From contig JAILNT010000036.1 in NCBI GenBank assembly GCA_024691265.1, positions 1 to 13,102 on the forward strand: a stretch of DNA of 13,102 nucleotides, in the 5' to 3' direction. The notes under the pieces were generated by a model. It was not told where the DNA came from. It worked only from the letters and a program-made list of their open reading frames with translations, and ran no database searches. Position 1 is the first letter of the stretch. The number at the start of each line of letters is the position of its first letter. This DNA comes from Treponema sp. (lineage in GTDB: Bacteria; Spirochaetota; Spirochaetia; Treponematales; Treponemataceae). The position numbers and the translations under genes were made by a program. This document shows, one piece after another, positions 1 to 6,463 of this stretch.

Positions 1-213
1 ACACCATATTACGGGCTGGATTAAACATAAATTGTATGATACTTGCAACCAAACTTAAATATTATGGAAGTATGTCTTTTATCATACCAACTTTTTTGTA
101 TACATATCTGTATATTAAAAGATATTGTACGATAAAAGACATACTTCCATAATATTTAAGTTTGGTTGCAAGTATCATACAATTTATGTTTAATCCAGCC
201 CGTAATATGGTGT
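1..213. repeat. Perfect 83-bp inverted repeat with 47-nt spacer at the window edge
   Basis: Bases 1-83 are the exact reverse complement of bases 131-213, and bases 84-130 form the spacer. The left arm starts at base 1, so the repeat may continue outside the window. The right arm lies inside the coding sequence of the membrane protein read leftwards from 364, so the left arm is a backwards copy of part of that gene. A perfect fold-back that begins exactly at the sequence end and copies coding sequence is typical of an assembly or amplification chimera at a contig edge. A true inverted duplication is possible but less likely. No recombinase gene or known recombination site is visible beside it. 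Confidence 0.97.
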
Positions 214-364
214 AATAGCCGAAGCCTGAAACTAAAGAGAAAAAAATAAATGTGATACCAATAATTTGTTCTTGTGTTACAGGTTTTAGTACTAAAGCTA
301 AAAAACAAAAAAAAGATATAGCAAGAGAAATTATTGTTATAAGTGTTAAAGTTGCTGTTGTCAT
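62..364 (-). CDS. N-terminal part of an integral membrane protein, 3' end replaced by the inverted repeat
   Basis: The frame starts at ATG 364, preceded on the minus strand by a TAGGAAT ribosome-binding-like site about 5 nt upstream. Residues 1-27 and 34-52 are hydrophobic membrane segments joined by a short polar loop containing KPVTQEQ. A third amphipathic/hydrophobic stretch follows around residues 60-90. Residues 51-78 lie in the right repeat arm. From about residue 94 the frame is antisense of its own coding sequence, so the last residues and the stop at 62 are not believable as native protein. The layout, with short helices and a KLKYYGS stretch after the second one, recalls the 7TM N-terminal sensor regions placed before histidine kinase or GGDEF domains, but this is a weak resemblance. 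I do not recognise the family with confidence. The true gene is probably longer and is lost at the edge. Confidence 0.55.
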   Translation of the reverse strand: MTTATLTLITIISLAISFFCFLALVLKPVTQEQIIGITFIFFSLVSGFGYYTILRAGLNINCMILATKLKYYGSMSFIVQYLLIYRYVYKKVGMIKDILP

Positions 365-410
365 ATTCCTATGTATGATTCTGTAAAAAAAAGCTTATAA
401 AAAACCAAAC

Positions 411-416
411 ATTATA
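411..416 (-). promoter_or_regulatory. Possible -10 element for the membrane protein gene
   Basis: On the minus strand a perfect TATAAT lies about 46 nt before ATG 364. No convincing -35 box is found 16-18 bp further upstream. The 365-558 gap otherwise holds only AT-rich sequence and the terminator of the ApbE gene. In DNA this AT-rich, a lone TATAAT is weak evidence. Confidence 0.25.
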
Positions 417-504
417 ACAATATAGTATATTACTATTTTTTGCATATAAATAAGTTGTAAGTTAGTAATATTTGAGATAATAGAGATTTTTGACTTTTTT
501 TAAT

Positions 505-552
505 AAAAACCTGCTTTATAAATCTTTTGTTTGAAATAAAAAGCAGGTTTTT
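505..552 (-). terminator. Rho-independent terminator of the ApbE gene
   Basis: A 13-bp perfect stem is formed by 505-517 and 540-552 around a 22-nt loop, with a core of CCTGC paired to GCAGG. Read on the minus strand it begins 6 nt after the ApbE stop codon at 559-561 and ends in a run of five T. The stem's outer A/T pairs also give a T-run on the plus strand, so weak bidirectional action is possible, but no plus-strand gene ends here. Confidence 0.85.
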
Positions 553-558
553 AAGGAG

Positions 559-1635
559 TTATTTATAATTTATTTTTGTATATTTGTAATTTGAGCTTAC
601 AAGGCTTTCTTTTAAGTCGCTTGTTGCATAAACATTTCTATCATTTGTTATGAATATTCCTGCCGCTATATTCATTTTTTCTAAAAGAGTAAAGCCATCT
701 TCTAGTCCTAATATGAATATACTTGTACTTAAAGCATCTGCGTCTGTACTTGATTTACAAACTATTGTTGTACTCATTAAACCAGAATCAGCAGGACGAC
801 CTGTTTTTGGGCTTAAAATATGATGATAGCGAACTTTATCCTGAATAAAGAAGCGTTCATAGACTCCACTTGTAACAACAGAATTTTCTTCTACTTTTAA
901 TACAAGTGCTGGGTCTCCTTCCTGATTTTCAGGGTCTTTTACGCCTACACTCCAAAGAGATTTATCCTCTTTTTTTCCATAGACGTAAATATTACCACCT
1001 AAGTTTATTATTGCTTTTTTTACTCCGTGAGCTTTTATAATGCGAACTAATTCATCTGCCGCATATCCTTTTGCAATGCCTCCTAAATCAAGAGACATGC
1101 CAGCTTTTGTAAGAAAGACCTTGTTACCATCAATTATTACGTCTTTATAATTTATAAGCTTAAGAGTATCCTCTATTTCTTTATCTGAAGGAACCCTTGC
1201 ATGGTCAGTATTTATACCCCAGAGTTTTACTAAAGGTCCTATTGTAGGGTCAAAAGCTCCATCTGTAACAACGGCGTAGCTTAATGCTTTTTTCAAAACA
1301 TAAAGAACATCATCTCCAACTTCAACGCTTTTAATTCCAGCTGCCTGATTTACATGGCTAAGCTGAGAATCTGCTCTTGTTACGCTGAAAGCCATGTCGA
1401 TATCATCAAGCTTGTTAAAAAGCTCATCATAAATCTCTTGTTTTCCATCTTCATAAAGATTTATAGAGCATACTGTTCCTAAAACTATATTAGCTTTAGA
1501 TTTTATAATTGTGCTGTCTGGAACTTTTTTATAAAAAACAAGTACAACAATTGCACACCCAATAATAACGATAGCTGATAATATACCTAAGATATAGGCT
1601 AAAATGTTAGTTTTCTTTTTTCTTTGCTGTATCAT
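559..1635 (-). CDS. apbE: FAD:protein FMN transferase (ApbE family), membrane-anchored
   Basis: ApbE enzymes transfer FMN from FAD to a threonine of partner redox proteins (for example RnfG/RnfD, NqrB/NqrC) on the outer face of the cytoplasmic membrane, using Mg2+. Family motifs are all present: LGTVCSINLY, FDPTIGPLVKLWG, LDLGGIAKGYAAD, NLGGNIYVYG, HILSPKTGRPADS, and the metal-binding DADALSTSIF. Counted from ATG 1635 the protein is 358 aa, normal for the family. Residues 2-8 are basic and 9-34 form one hydrophobic helix, which either anchors the protein or, given an IIGC lipobox-like match at Cys27, acts as a lipoprotein signal. The frame stays open to a TTG at 1674 (371 aa). That TTG has AGAGG only 2 nt away, too close to be an ordinary Shine-Dalgarno site, so ATG 1635 is preferred. 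It is divergent from the esterase gene and followed by its own terminator. No flavinylated target is in the window. Confidence 0.93.
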   Translation of the reverse strand: MIQQRKKKTNILAYILGILSAIVIIGCAIVVLVFYKKVPDSTIIKSKANIVLGTVCSINLYEDGKQEIYDELFNKLDDIDMAFSVTRADSQLSHVNQAAGIKSVEVGDDVLYVLKKALSYAVVTDGAFDPTIGPLVKLWGINTDHARVPSDKEIEDTLKLINYKDVIIDGNKVFLTKAGMSLDLGGIAKGYAADELVRIIKAHGVKKAIINLGGNIYVYGKKEDKSLWSVGVKDPENQEGDPALVLKVEENSVVTSGVYERFFIQDKVRYHHILSPKTGRPADSGLMSTTIVCKSSTDADALSTSIFILGLEDGFTLLEKMNIAAGIFITNDRNVYATSDLKESLVSSNYKYTKINYK

Positions 1636-1660
1636 CTCATTTCTGATACTAAGATTTAAC

Positions 1661-1689
1661 TGGAAATTACGCAAGACCTCTTATATACT
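1661..1689 (+). promoter_or_regulatory. Putative promoter of the esterase gene, predicting a near-leaderless mRNA
   Basis: TGGAAA at 1661-1666 and TATACT at 1684-1689 are spaced by 17 bp. The -10 box ends only 9 nt before ATG 1699, and no Shine-Dalgarno sequence lies between. If used, this promoter would start transcription within a few bases of the ATG. It overlaps the 5' end of the divergent ApbE gene, so the two genes' promoters must interleave. The same TGGAAA hexamer appears upstream of the RpiB-like gene. Confidence 0.4.
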
Positions 1690-1698
1690 TAATGAATC

Positions 1699-2562
1699 AT
1701 GGTACATGAAACAATAAAATTACCGGTAAATTATAAAGAAAAGTTGGATACCCATGGACATGAACCTTATTTGGTAACATATCTCATGGATAATTATGAA
1801 TCTCTTGATTTACAGAGAAAAAGACCGCTTGTAATAATCTGTCCTGGTGGAGGATATGAATATCAATCTGTAAGGGAAGCTGAGCCTATAGCAGTAAAAA
1901 TGAATAGCATGGGCTTCCAGGCTGCTGTTCTTTATTATTCTTGTGCTCCTATGGAATTCCCTTCTGCTTTGTGCGATGCAGCAGAAGCTGTTTATTATGC
2001 AAGAAAGCATGCAGATGAATGGCATGTAGATGCAAATCGTATCATTCTTGCAGGTTTTAGTGCTGGAGCTCATCTTGCAGCAAGTCTTGGTGTTTACTGG
2101 AATGGCTTAAATGGATTACTTCCAAAATATCTATCATACAAAAGTGAAGATATAAAGCCTAATGCCCTTATGCTAGGCTATCCTGTAATTACAGCCGGAG
2201 AATATGCCCATAGAGGTTCTATCGTAAATGTTCTTGGAGAAAAAGCAAAAGGACATGAAGAATATGTAAGTCTTGAAAAACTCGTAACAAAAGATGTTCC
2301 TCCAACATTTATTTGGCATACAAGTGAGGATCAGGCTGTTCCTACTCAAAACAGTATTTTCTTTACTCTTGCTTTACAGGAAAATCATATACCTGTTGAG
2401 TACCATTTATTTCAGAAAGGACTTCATGGGCTTGCTTTAGCCACAGAAGAAACCTCTGTCCCTGGTAAAGGTCCAATTCAAAACGAATGTGCAGTATGGA
2501 CAGATTTATTTAATACCTGGGTTCATTCTCTTTGGGGTGATAGAGATTTATTTTTGAGATAA
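1699..2562 (+). CDS. Alpha/beta hydrolase, acetylxylan-esterase/BD-FAE-like acyl esterase
   Basis: This 287-aa protein has the complete layout of a small cytoplasmic esterase of the BD-FAE/acetyl esterase group. The oxyanion-hole loop is CPGGGYE at 48-54. The nucleophile elbow is GFSAGAH at 119-125 with Ser121. Asp211 in HTSEDQAVP is the likely acid, and His243 in GLHGLAL is the likely catalytic base. There is no signal peptide, so it should act inside the cell, probably removing acetyl or other small acyl groups from imported oligosaccharides. The exact substrate cannot be read from sequence. ATG 1699 is the first usable start and lacks a Shine-Dalgarno sequence; a -10-like TATACT sits 9 nt upstream. 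It is followed 131 bp downstream by the RpiB-like gene on the same strand, which has its own promoter. The esterase may serve the uronate-oligosaccharide locus encoded on the other strand, which is inference from proximity. Confidence 0.88.
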   Translation: MVHETIKLPVNYKEKLDTHGHEPYLVTYLMDNYESLDLQRKRPLVIICPGGGYEYQSVREAEPIAVKMNSMGFQAAVLYYSCAPMEFPSALCDAAEAVYYARKHADEWHVDANRIILAGFSAGAHLAASLGVYWNGLNGLLPKYLSYKSEDIKPNALMLGYPVITAGEYAHRGSIVNVLGEKAKGHEEYVSLEKLVTKDVPPTFIWHTSEDQAVPTQNSIFFTLALQENHIPVEYHLFQKGLHGLALATEETSVPGKGPIQNECAVWTDLFNTWVHSLWGDRDLFLR

Positions 2563-2600
2563 TTTTTCTCATAAAAATCAGCATGAAAACAGCATATTAA

Positions 2601-2652
2601 CTATCTAAAAACTTCATAGGGCTTTTTTCGTATATGGAAAAAAATTAGATAG
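2601..2652. promoter_or_regulatory. 8-bp inverted repeat spanning the RpiB-like promoter, possible operator
   Basis: CTATCTAA at 2601-2608 is the exact reverse complement of TTAGATAG at 2645-2652. The two half-sites are 36 bp apart, and the right one falls between the -35 and extended -10 elements of the promoter at 2635-2662. The placement would suit a repressor or a looping regulator, but in AT-rich DNA an 8-bp match at this spacing can arise by chance. No regulator of a matching family is encoded next to it. Confidence 0.25.
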
Positions 2653-2662
2653 ATGGTATAAT
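2635..2662 (+). promoter_or_regulatory. Extended -10 promoter of the RpiB-like isomerase gene
   Basis: A perfect TATAAT at 2657-2662 is preceded by TGG at 2654-2656, which gives an extended -10 element. TGGAAA at 2635-2640 is a plausible -35 with a 16-bp spacer. Transcription would start near 2669, leaving a leader of about 25 nt that carries GGAAGG at 2682-2687, six bases before ATG 2694. This is the best-formed promoter in the window. Confidence 0.7.
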
Positions 2663-2693
2663 AGTTTTCAAAATATTTTATGGAAGGTACAAG

Positions 2694-3332
2694 ATGAAAA
2701 TTGCATTGATTAATGAAAACAGTCAGGCTGCAAAGAATGCTGTTATCCTCAACTCTCTTAAGAAGGTTGTAGAACCAATGGGATTCGAGGTAGTTAATTA
2801 CGGTATGTACAGTGCAGATGATAAGGCTCAGCTTACATATGTACAGAATGGTATTTTGGCTGCTACATTGCTCAATTCAAAAGCTGTTGATTATGTAATT
2901 ACAGGTTGTGGAACTGGAGAAGGAGCTATGCTCGCATTGAACAGTTTCCCTGGAGTTATCTGCGGACACGTAGAAGACGCTCTTGATGCATATACATTTG
3001 CACAGATTAATGATGGAAATGCAATTTCTATTCCATTTGCAAAAGGCTTTGGCTGGGGTGGAGATTTAAACCTCCAGTACATTTTTGAAAAGCTTTTCTG
3101 TGAACCAAGTGGACAGGGCTATCCAAGAGAAAGAGCTGTTCCAGAACAGCGTAACAAGAAGATTCTTGACGGAGTTCGTGAATTTGCATTCAAGGATTTC
3201 GTTGATATTCTTAAGAGTCTTGATAGAGAACTTGTAAAGGGTGCTTTTGCTGGAGAGCATTTTACAGAATATTTCTACAGAGATGCAAAAGACGAAAAGA
3301 TTGTTGCAGCTGTTAAAGAAATATTGGCTTAA
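2694..3332 (+). CDS. RpiB/LacA/LacB-family sugar isomerase, long DhuI-like subtype
   Basis: The 212-aa protein has the RpiB/LacAB fold signature: an N-terminal MKIALINENS strand-loop, the substrate loop ITGCGTGEGAML (70-80, Cys72 and Thr74), and GHVEDALDAYTFAQINDGNAI at 91-111. It is about 60 residues longer than ordinary ribose-5-phosphate isomerase B (about 150 aa), with the extra part after GFGWGGDLN. The D-H-A-G usually seen near residue 9 of RpiB is N-E-N-S here. From memory of the family, this long subtype includes streptococcal DhuI, which converts 4-deoxy-L-threo-5-hexosulose-uronate to 3-deoxy-D-glycero-2,5-hexodiulosonate in glycosaminoglycan catabolism. The GH88 and heparinase II/III-type genes nearby make that role likely here, but it remains inference; another sugar isomerisation is possible. 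The protein is cytoplasmic, with its own promoter, a GGAAGG ribosome-binding site and a terminator. Confidence 0.85.
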   Translation: MKIALINENSQAAKNAVILNSLKKVVEPMGFEVVNYGMYSADDKAQLTYVQNGILAATLLNSKAVDYVITGCGTGEGAMLALNSFPGVICGHVEDALDAYTFAQINDGNAISIPFAKGFGWGGDLNLQYIFEKLFCEPSGQGYPRERAVPEQRNKKILDGVREFAFKDFVDILKSLDRELVKGAFAGEHFTEYFYRDAKDEKIVAAVKEILA

Positions 3333-3348
3333 AATATAAAAAGCTATT

Positions 3349-3387
3349 ATGGCGTAGAAGTTTTTTTGCTTCTACGCTATTTTTTTA
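3349..3387 (+). terminator. Strong Rho-independent terminator between convergent genes
   Basis: A 12-bp stem pairs 3349-3360 with 3369-3380 (one G-U pair, core GCGTAGAAG/CTTCTACGC) around an 8-nt loop, and is followed on the plus strand by a run of six T. It ends transcription of the RpiB-like gene, whose stop is 17 nt upstream. The T-run overlaps the stop codon of the convergent CYTH gene (3385-3387). On the minus strand the same hairpin follows that stop immediately and may also end the long minus-strand operon, although the T-run there is weaker. Confidence 0.88.
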
Positions 3388-3957
3388 TCCCTTTAAAAGT
3401 TGGGCATAGGAACGGTTTTCTATCCTTGACTTTGGAATACCGGATATTTCTAAAAGCCGTTCTAATTCTTTATGAACATTTTTCAGTATGTTCTCATTAT
3501 TTTCATTTGAAAGAATTTCTATTTCAAGAAAATCTCCTAAATTAGGAATCTTACAGAGTTCTAATGTTGCAGTATAATCTCCAAGAGCTTCTATATGACC
3601 TTTATATTCCCAATCATCAACAATTTTTTCTTTTTTCAGATATAAATCGACTTTATTATCTTCAAAAAAAGCTTCAAGAACATCAGAAGAAGATAGAACA
3701 CATTCTTTTTCATCATTTACTTCAATGTCTACATTGTCCTTTCCTTTTCTGATTTTTTTCCTTTTATATGTAAGAAGTATTTTACATTCTCCATTTTCTG
3801 TTTCTTTTCTTATACGTAAAGGATATGTTTTTACACCTTCTTTTCTGTAATAAGAATCTTCTCTTGTTACATGCCCCTTATAAACTGCTATTTCATTTAG
3901 CCTTTTTATTAATGCTTCTCTATCATCAACATAGGCTTTTATTTCTAGTTCTGTCAT
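3385..3957 (-). CDS. CYTH-domain protein (CyaB-type adenylate cyclase / triphosphatase superfamily)
   Basis: CYTH proteins bind triphosphates in a beta-barrel tunnel with metal ions and act as class IV adenylate cyclases, thiamine triphosphatases or inorganic tripolyphosphatases. The defining ExExK motif is at the N-terminus (Glu3, Glu5, Lys7). Tunnel residues follow in order: RIRKE at 48-52, LTYKRK at 62-67, DIEV at 77-80, and the closing FLEIEI at 143-148 (Glu145, Glu147). At 190 aa with no fused domain it has the usual CyaB length. It is cytoplasmic, with no signal peptide. It lies 10 bp after the EamA stop as the last gene of the minus-strand run. There is no strong Shine-Dalgarno site; a TATAAT ends 9 nt before the ATG, so separate near-leaderless expression is possible. 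Cyclase and phosphohydrolase activity cannot be told apart from sequence. A link to the sugar locus is not evident. Confidence 0.85.
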   Translation of the reverse strand: MTELEIKAYVDDREALIKRLNEIAVYKGHVTREDSYYRKEGVKTYPLRIRKETENGECKILLTYKRKKIRKGKDNVDIEVNDEKECVLSSSDVLEAFFEDNKVDLYLKKEKIVDDWEYKGHIEALGDYTATLELCKIPNLGDFLEIEILSNENNENILKNVHKELERLLEISGIPKSRIENRSYAQLLKG

Positions 3958-3966
3958 TTCATCTTT

Positions 3967-3980
3967 ATTATATCATTATA
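3967..3980 (-). promoter_or_regulatory. Tandem TATAAT just upstream of the CYTH gene
   Basis: On the minus strand two TATAAT hexamers occur 2 bp apart (3975-3980 and 3967-3972), and the second ends 9 nt before ATG 3957. They overlap the EamA stop codon. No clear -35 was found. They could drive a near-leaderless transcript of the CYTH gene alone, but AT-rich composition makes chance occurrence plausible. Confidence 0.25.
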
Positions 3981-4900
3981 TTTTTTTTATTCTTATAGAT
4001 GAGTCTGAAAACAACAAATATTAATATTATAAATCCTCCTGTAATACATAAAAGAGAAGGAGTCTCACCTGTGAAAATCATTACCCATACAGGACTCATT
4101 AAAGGCTCAAGCATGGCTATAAGAGAAGCTGTAAGGGCGGCAATTTTTTTTAAGCCTAGTGGATAGAATATTCCAGGTAATGCTCCTACGATTACACCAG
4201 TAAGAATAAGAAATATAAAAGAATGTTTATCTGGTAATCCATGAATAAATATAAAAGGAGTTCCCACTAAAGCTACAAGTAATTGAGAGTTCATATATGA
4301 TTTTATAGAATTTGAGGCAGTTCTTTGTTTTCTCAAAAACATTGTAGAAAATGCCATTGAAATACCTGAAAGAACAGCAATAAAGTTTCCTAGCATAGCT
4401 GTTTTATTCATGTATTTAAAACCTGCAATTAATTCATCTGCAAAAAATAAAATCATTCCAAATATTACGCCTATAATGGTTATATAATCAGATTTATTTG
4501 TTTTTTCTCCTAAAAGATAAGGACTAAAAACTATTATCCATAAAGGATTTGTATATTCTAAAAGGATAGCATTTGCAGCTGTGGTCAATCTGTTTGAAAA
4601 AACAAATAAAAGAGATGTTGCTGCATAGCTTAAAGAGCCAAGCCAAAGATAGAGAGTTTCTCTCCTATTGATATAATAGTTCTCTTTTTCTTCATATTTT
4701 TCTTTTACATATAAAAGAGGTTTTGAACGAGTTAAAAGCATCATTGCAAAAAAGCCTATCCAGCATCTAATGCTTGCAGTAACCATTACGTCTGTTTTTA
4801 CAGATTTTAAAAAAACACCTCCGCAACTCCAACATAAAGCTGCTAATACTATAAAAAATATTCCCTGAATATATTTTACTGTTTCATTACTGTATTTCAT
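3968..4900 (-). CDS. EamA/DMT-family transporter
   Basis: The 310-aa protein is almost entirely hydrophobic, with about ten predicted membrane helices arranged as two repeats of five, the layout of the EamA (RhaT-like, drug/metabolite) superfamily. Typical features are LAALCWSCGGVFLKS in the first helix, LLEYTNPLWIIVFSPYLLGEK at the end of the first repeat, and the matching ALTASLIAMLEPLMSPVWVMI near residues 260-285. It sits in the cytoplasmic membrane. Members export or import small metabolites, and the substrate cannot be predicted. The charged loop KEKYEEKENYYINRRE at 65-80 is cytoplasmic by the positive-inside rule. It starts 3 bp after the response-regulator stop codon, so it is almost certainly co-transcribed. 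An AGGG about 10 nt before ATG 4900 may serve as ribosome-binding site. Its place downstream of the two-component system suggests co-regulation, perhaps for efflux of a sugar or catabolite (inference). Confidence 0.88.
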   Translation of the reverse strand: MKYSNETVKYIQGIFFIVLAALCWSCGGVFLKSVKTDVMVTASIRCWIGFFAMMLLTRSKPLLYVKEKYEEKENYYINRRETLYLWLGSLSYAATSLLFVFSNRLTTAANAILLEYTNPLWIIVFSPYLLGEKTNKSDYITIIGVIFGMILFFADELIAGFKYMNKTAMLGNFIAVLSGISMAFSTMFLRKQRTASNSIKSYMNSQLLVALVGTPFIFIHGLPDKHSFIFLILTGVIVGALPGIFYPLGLKKIAALTASLIAMLEPLMSPVWVMIFTGETPSLLCITGGFIILIFVVFRLIYKNKKNIMI

Positions 4901-4903
4901 TTT

Positions 4904-6463
4904 TTATTTTCCCTGATTACAGGCAAAGTCATGAGGTGACATACCTGTATACTTTTTAAAAACTTTACTAAAGTAAAAAGCATTTTCAAAAGCCAATTCA
5001 TCGGCAACTTCATATACCTTGTTTTTATTGCCCTGAAGTAATTGTTTTGCTTTTTCAATCTTTTGTTCATTTACATATTCTATAAAAGAACAATAAGCGT
5101 AACGTGTAAATAGCTGACTTAAATAATTAGCACTTATATTAAAAAGAGCTGCAGTATTATTAAGATTCAGTTTGTTTTTTATATTTGCTCTTATATAAGA
5201 TTGAACTTCTTCTATAAGTTTTGTTTTATAATCTTTTTTTCTAAGATTTAATTCTGAACAAAGACCATCACTAAGTTTTGTTAAATACCAGGATATTTCT
5301 GAACATGAATGAAGCTGATAAAGACACCTGTAATTATCTTTTTCCCCTGCAAATATTCTTGAAACAACTTCTTCTCCATCTTGAAGCAGAGACATAGACA
5401 TGTATAGAATTCTACTTACAGCATCTAAGGCTTGTACTTGCATTACCGGGTTCATTTCTATACAGTCTGCTATTTGATTCATAGCATCTTTCAAAGCTCT
5501 TGAATCCATTTCGTCAAATGCCTGACTTATATTTTTTCTATAAGCACTTAGATTAAGAATCATTTTTTCTTGTGTTTTCTGTCTTGCTAAATCATAAGAT
5601 TCTGATATTTCATAAAGATTTTTTACAGGATTTCCTATTGAAACAGAAAGAAGTACAGAAAAATAATTTTTAATAATAGATTGTATTTTATTCATCACGT
5701 TATTTATAAATGCTATAGATTCTCCGTTTTCTTTATTATCATCTAGGCAAAATATTATAACGAAATTCTTTGTATCAAGTGTTACAAGATGACTAACACA
5801 GTATTTTTGAACAGTTTCATTTACTAAGGCAACAGTACTTGCATAAAGGGATAAAGGTTTTTCATCTGCGTTTTCACTATTAATTTCTACGCAAGCAGCT
5901 ATAAAAGCTTGAAAATTAGAATCTATATGTAATTCATCTTTCTGTATGTTGTATTGCATTTCACTTTCAAAAAGATGATTTAGCAGTCTTGAGAAGAATT
6001 TATCCCTCATAATATGCTGCATAGAAGTTATTGATGAGGAATCTTTTGAATCCGAGTTTTCTTTTTCTTCTGTATTTCTGAATGCAATTAATTTATCACA
6101 GGCTTTTTTTAGAGATTCTACAAGCGTCTGAGAGGTCAGCTCAACTTTCATAAGATAATCTACTACAGAAAGTTTTATAGCCTGTTTTAGATATTCAAGT
6201 TCTTCAAATCCTGTAAGAATTATAAATTGAATATCATCTCCATATTTATTTCTACAGTATTCTGCAAGTTCAAGACCGCTTTTTACAGGCATTTTTATAT
6301 CAGCAATTACAATATCAGGTTTTTCTTTATCTATGATTTCTATAGCTTTTTCACCATTGCGGGCAGTTCCACACACTTCAAGTCCATATTCAGACCATGC
6401 TATCATTGATTGTAAACCAATGAGGACAAGAGGTTCATCATCACAAAGCAAAACTCTAAACAT
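4904..6463 (-). CDS. YesN-type response regulator: receiver domain plus AraC-type DNA-binding domain
   Basis: Residues 1-120 (counting from ATG 6463, 519 aa) form a CheY-like receiver with acidic pocket Asp8/Asp9, phospho-acceptor Asp55 in IADIKMP, Thr84 and Lys106. The usual proline after that lysine is replaced (DYLMKVEL), as happens in other YesN-like proteins. A middle region of about 300 residues is the variable linker of this family. Residues 419-519 carry two helix-turn-helix units of the AraC type, ending with the signature FENAFYFSKVFKKYTGMSP. A start at ATG 6469 is also open, but GGAG lies only 3 nt before it and 9 nt before 6463, so 6463 is preferred. The gene then overlaps the kinase stop by 8 bp, which implies translational coupling. 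Together they form a YesM/YesN-type system that likely activates the upstream transport and degradation genes. Confidence 0.93.
   Translation of the reverse strand: MFRVLLCDDEPLVLIGLQSMIAWSEYGLEVCGTARNGEKAIEIIDKEKPDIVIADIKMPVKSGLELAEYCRNKYGDDIQFIILTGFEELEYLKQAIKLSVVDYLMKVELTSQTLVESLKKACDKLIAFRNTEEKENSDSKDSSSITSMQHIMRDKFFSRLLNHLFESEMQYNIQKDELHIDSNFQAFIAACVEINSENADEKPLSLYASTVALVNETVQKYCVSHLVTLDTKNFVIIFCLDDNKENGESIAFINNVMNKIQSIIKNYFSVLLSVSIGNPVKNLYEISESYDLARQKTQEKMILNLSAYRKNISQAFDEMDSRALKDAMNQIADCIEMNPVMQVQALDAVSRILYMSMSLLQDGEEVVSRIFAGEKDNYRCLYQLHSCSEISWYLTKLSDGLCSELNLRKKDYKTKLIEEVQSYIRANIKNKLNLNNTAALFNISANYLSQLFTRYAYCSFIEYVNEQKIEKAKQLLQGNKNKVYEVADELAFENAFYFSKVFKKYTGMSPHDFACNQGK

Noticed and set aside
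84..130. Phase-variable invertible promoter in the repeat spacer
   Set aside because: The spacer is only 47 bp, lies within an open coding frame, and no recombinase gene is nearby. The repeat arm starting exactly at base 1 fits an end artefact better.
2550..2580. Possible hairpin terminator after the esterase
   Set aside because: Only a TGAGA/TCTCA five-base stem with a mismatched extension is present, it overlaps the stop codon, and no T-run follows.
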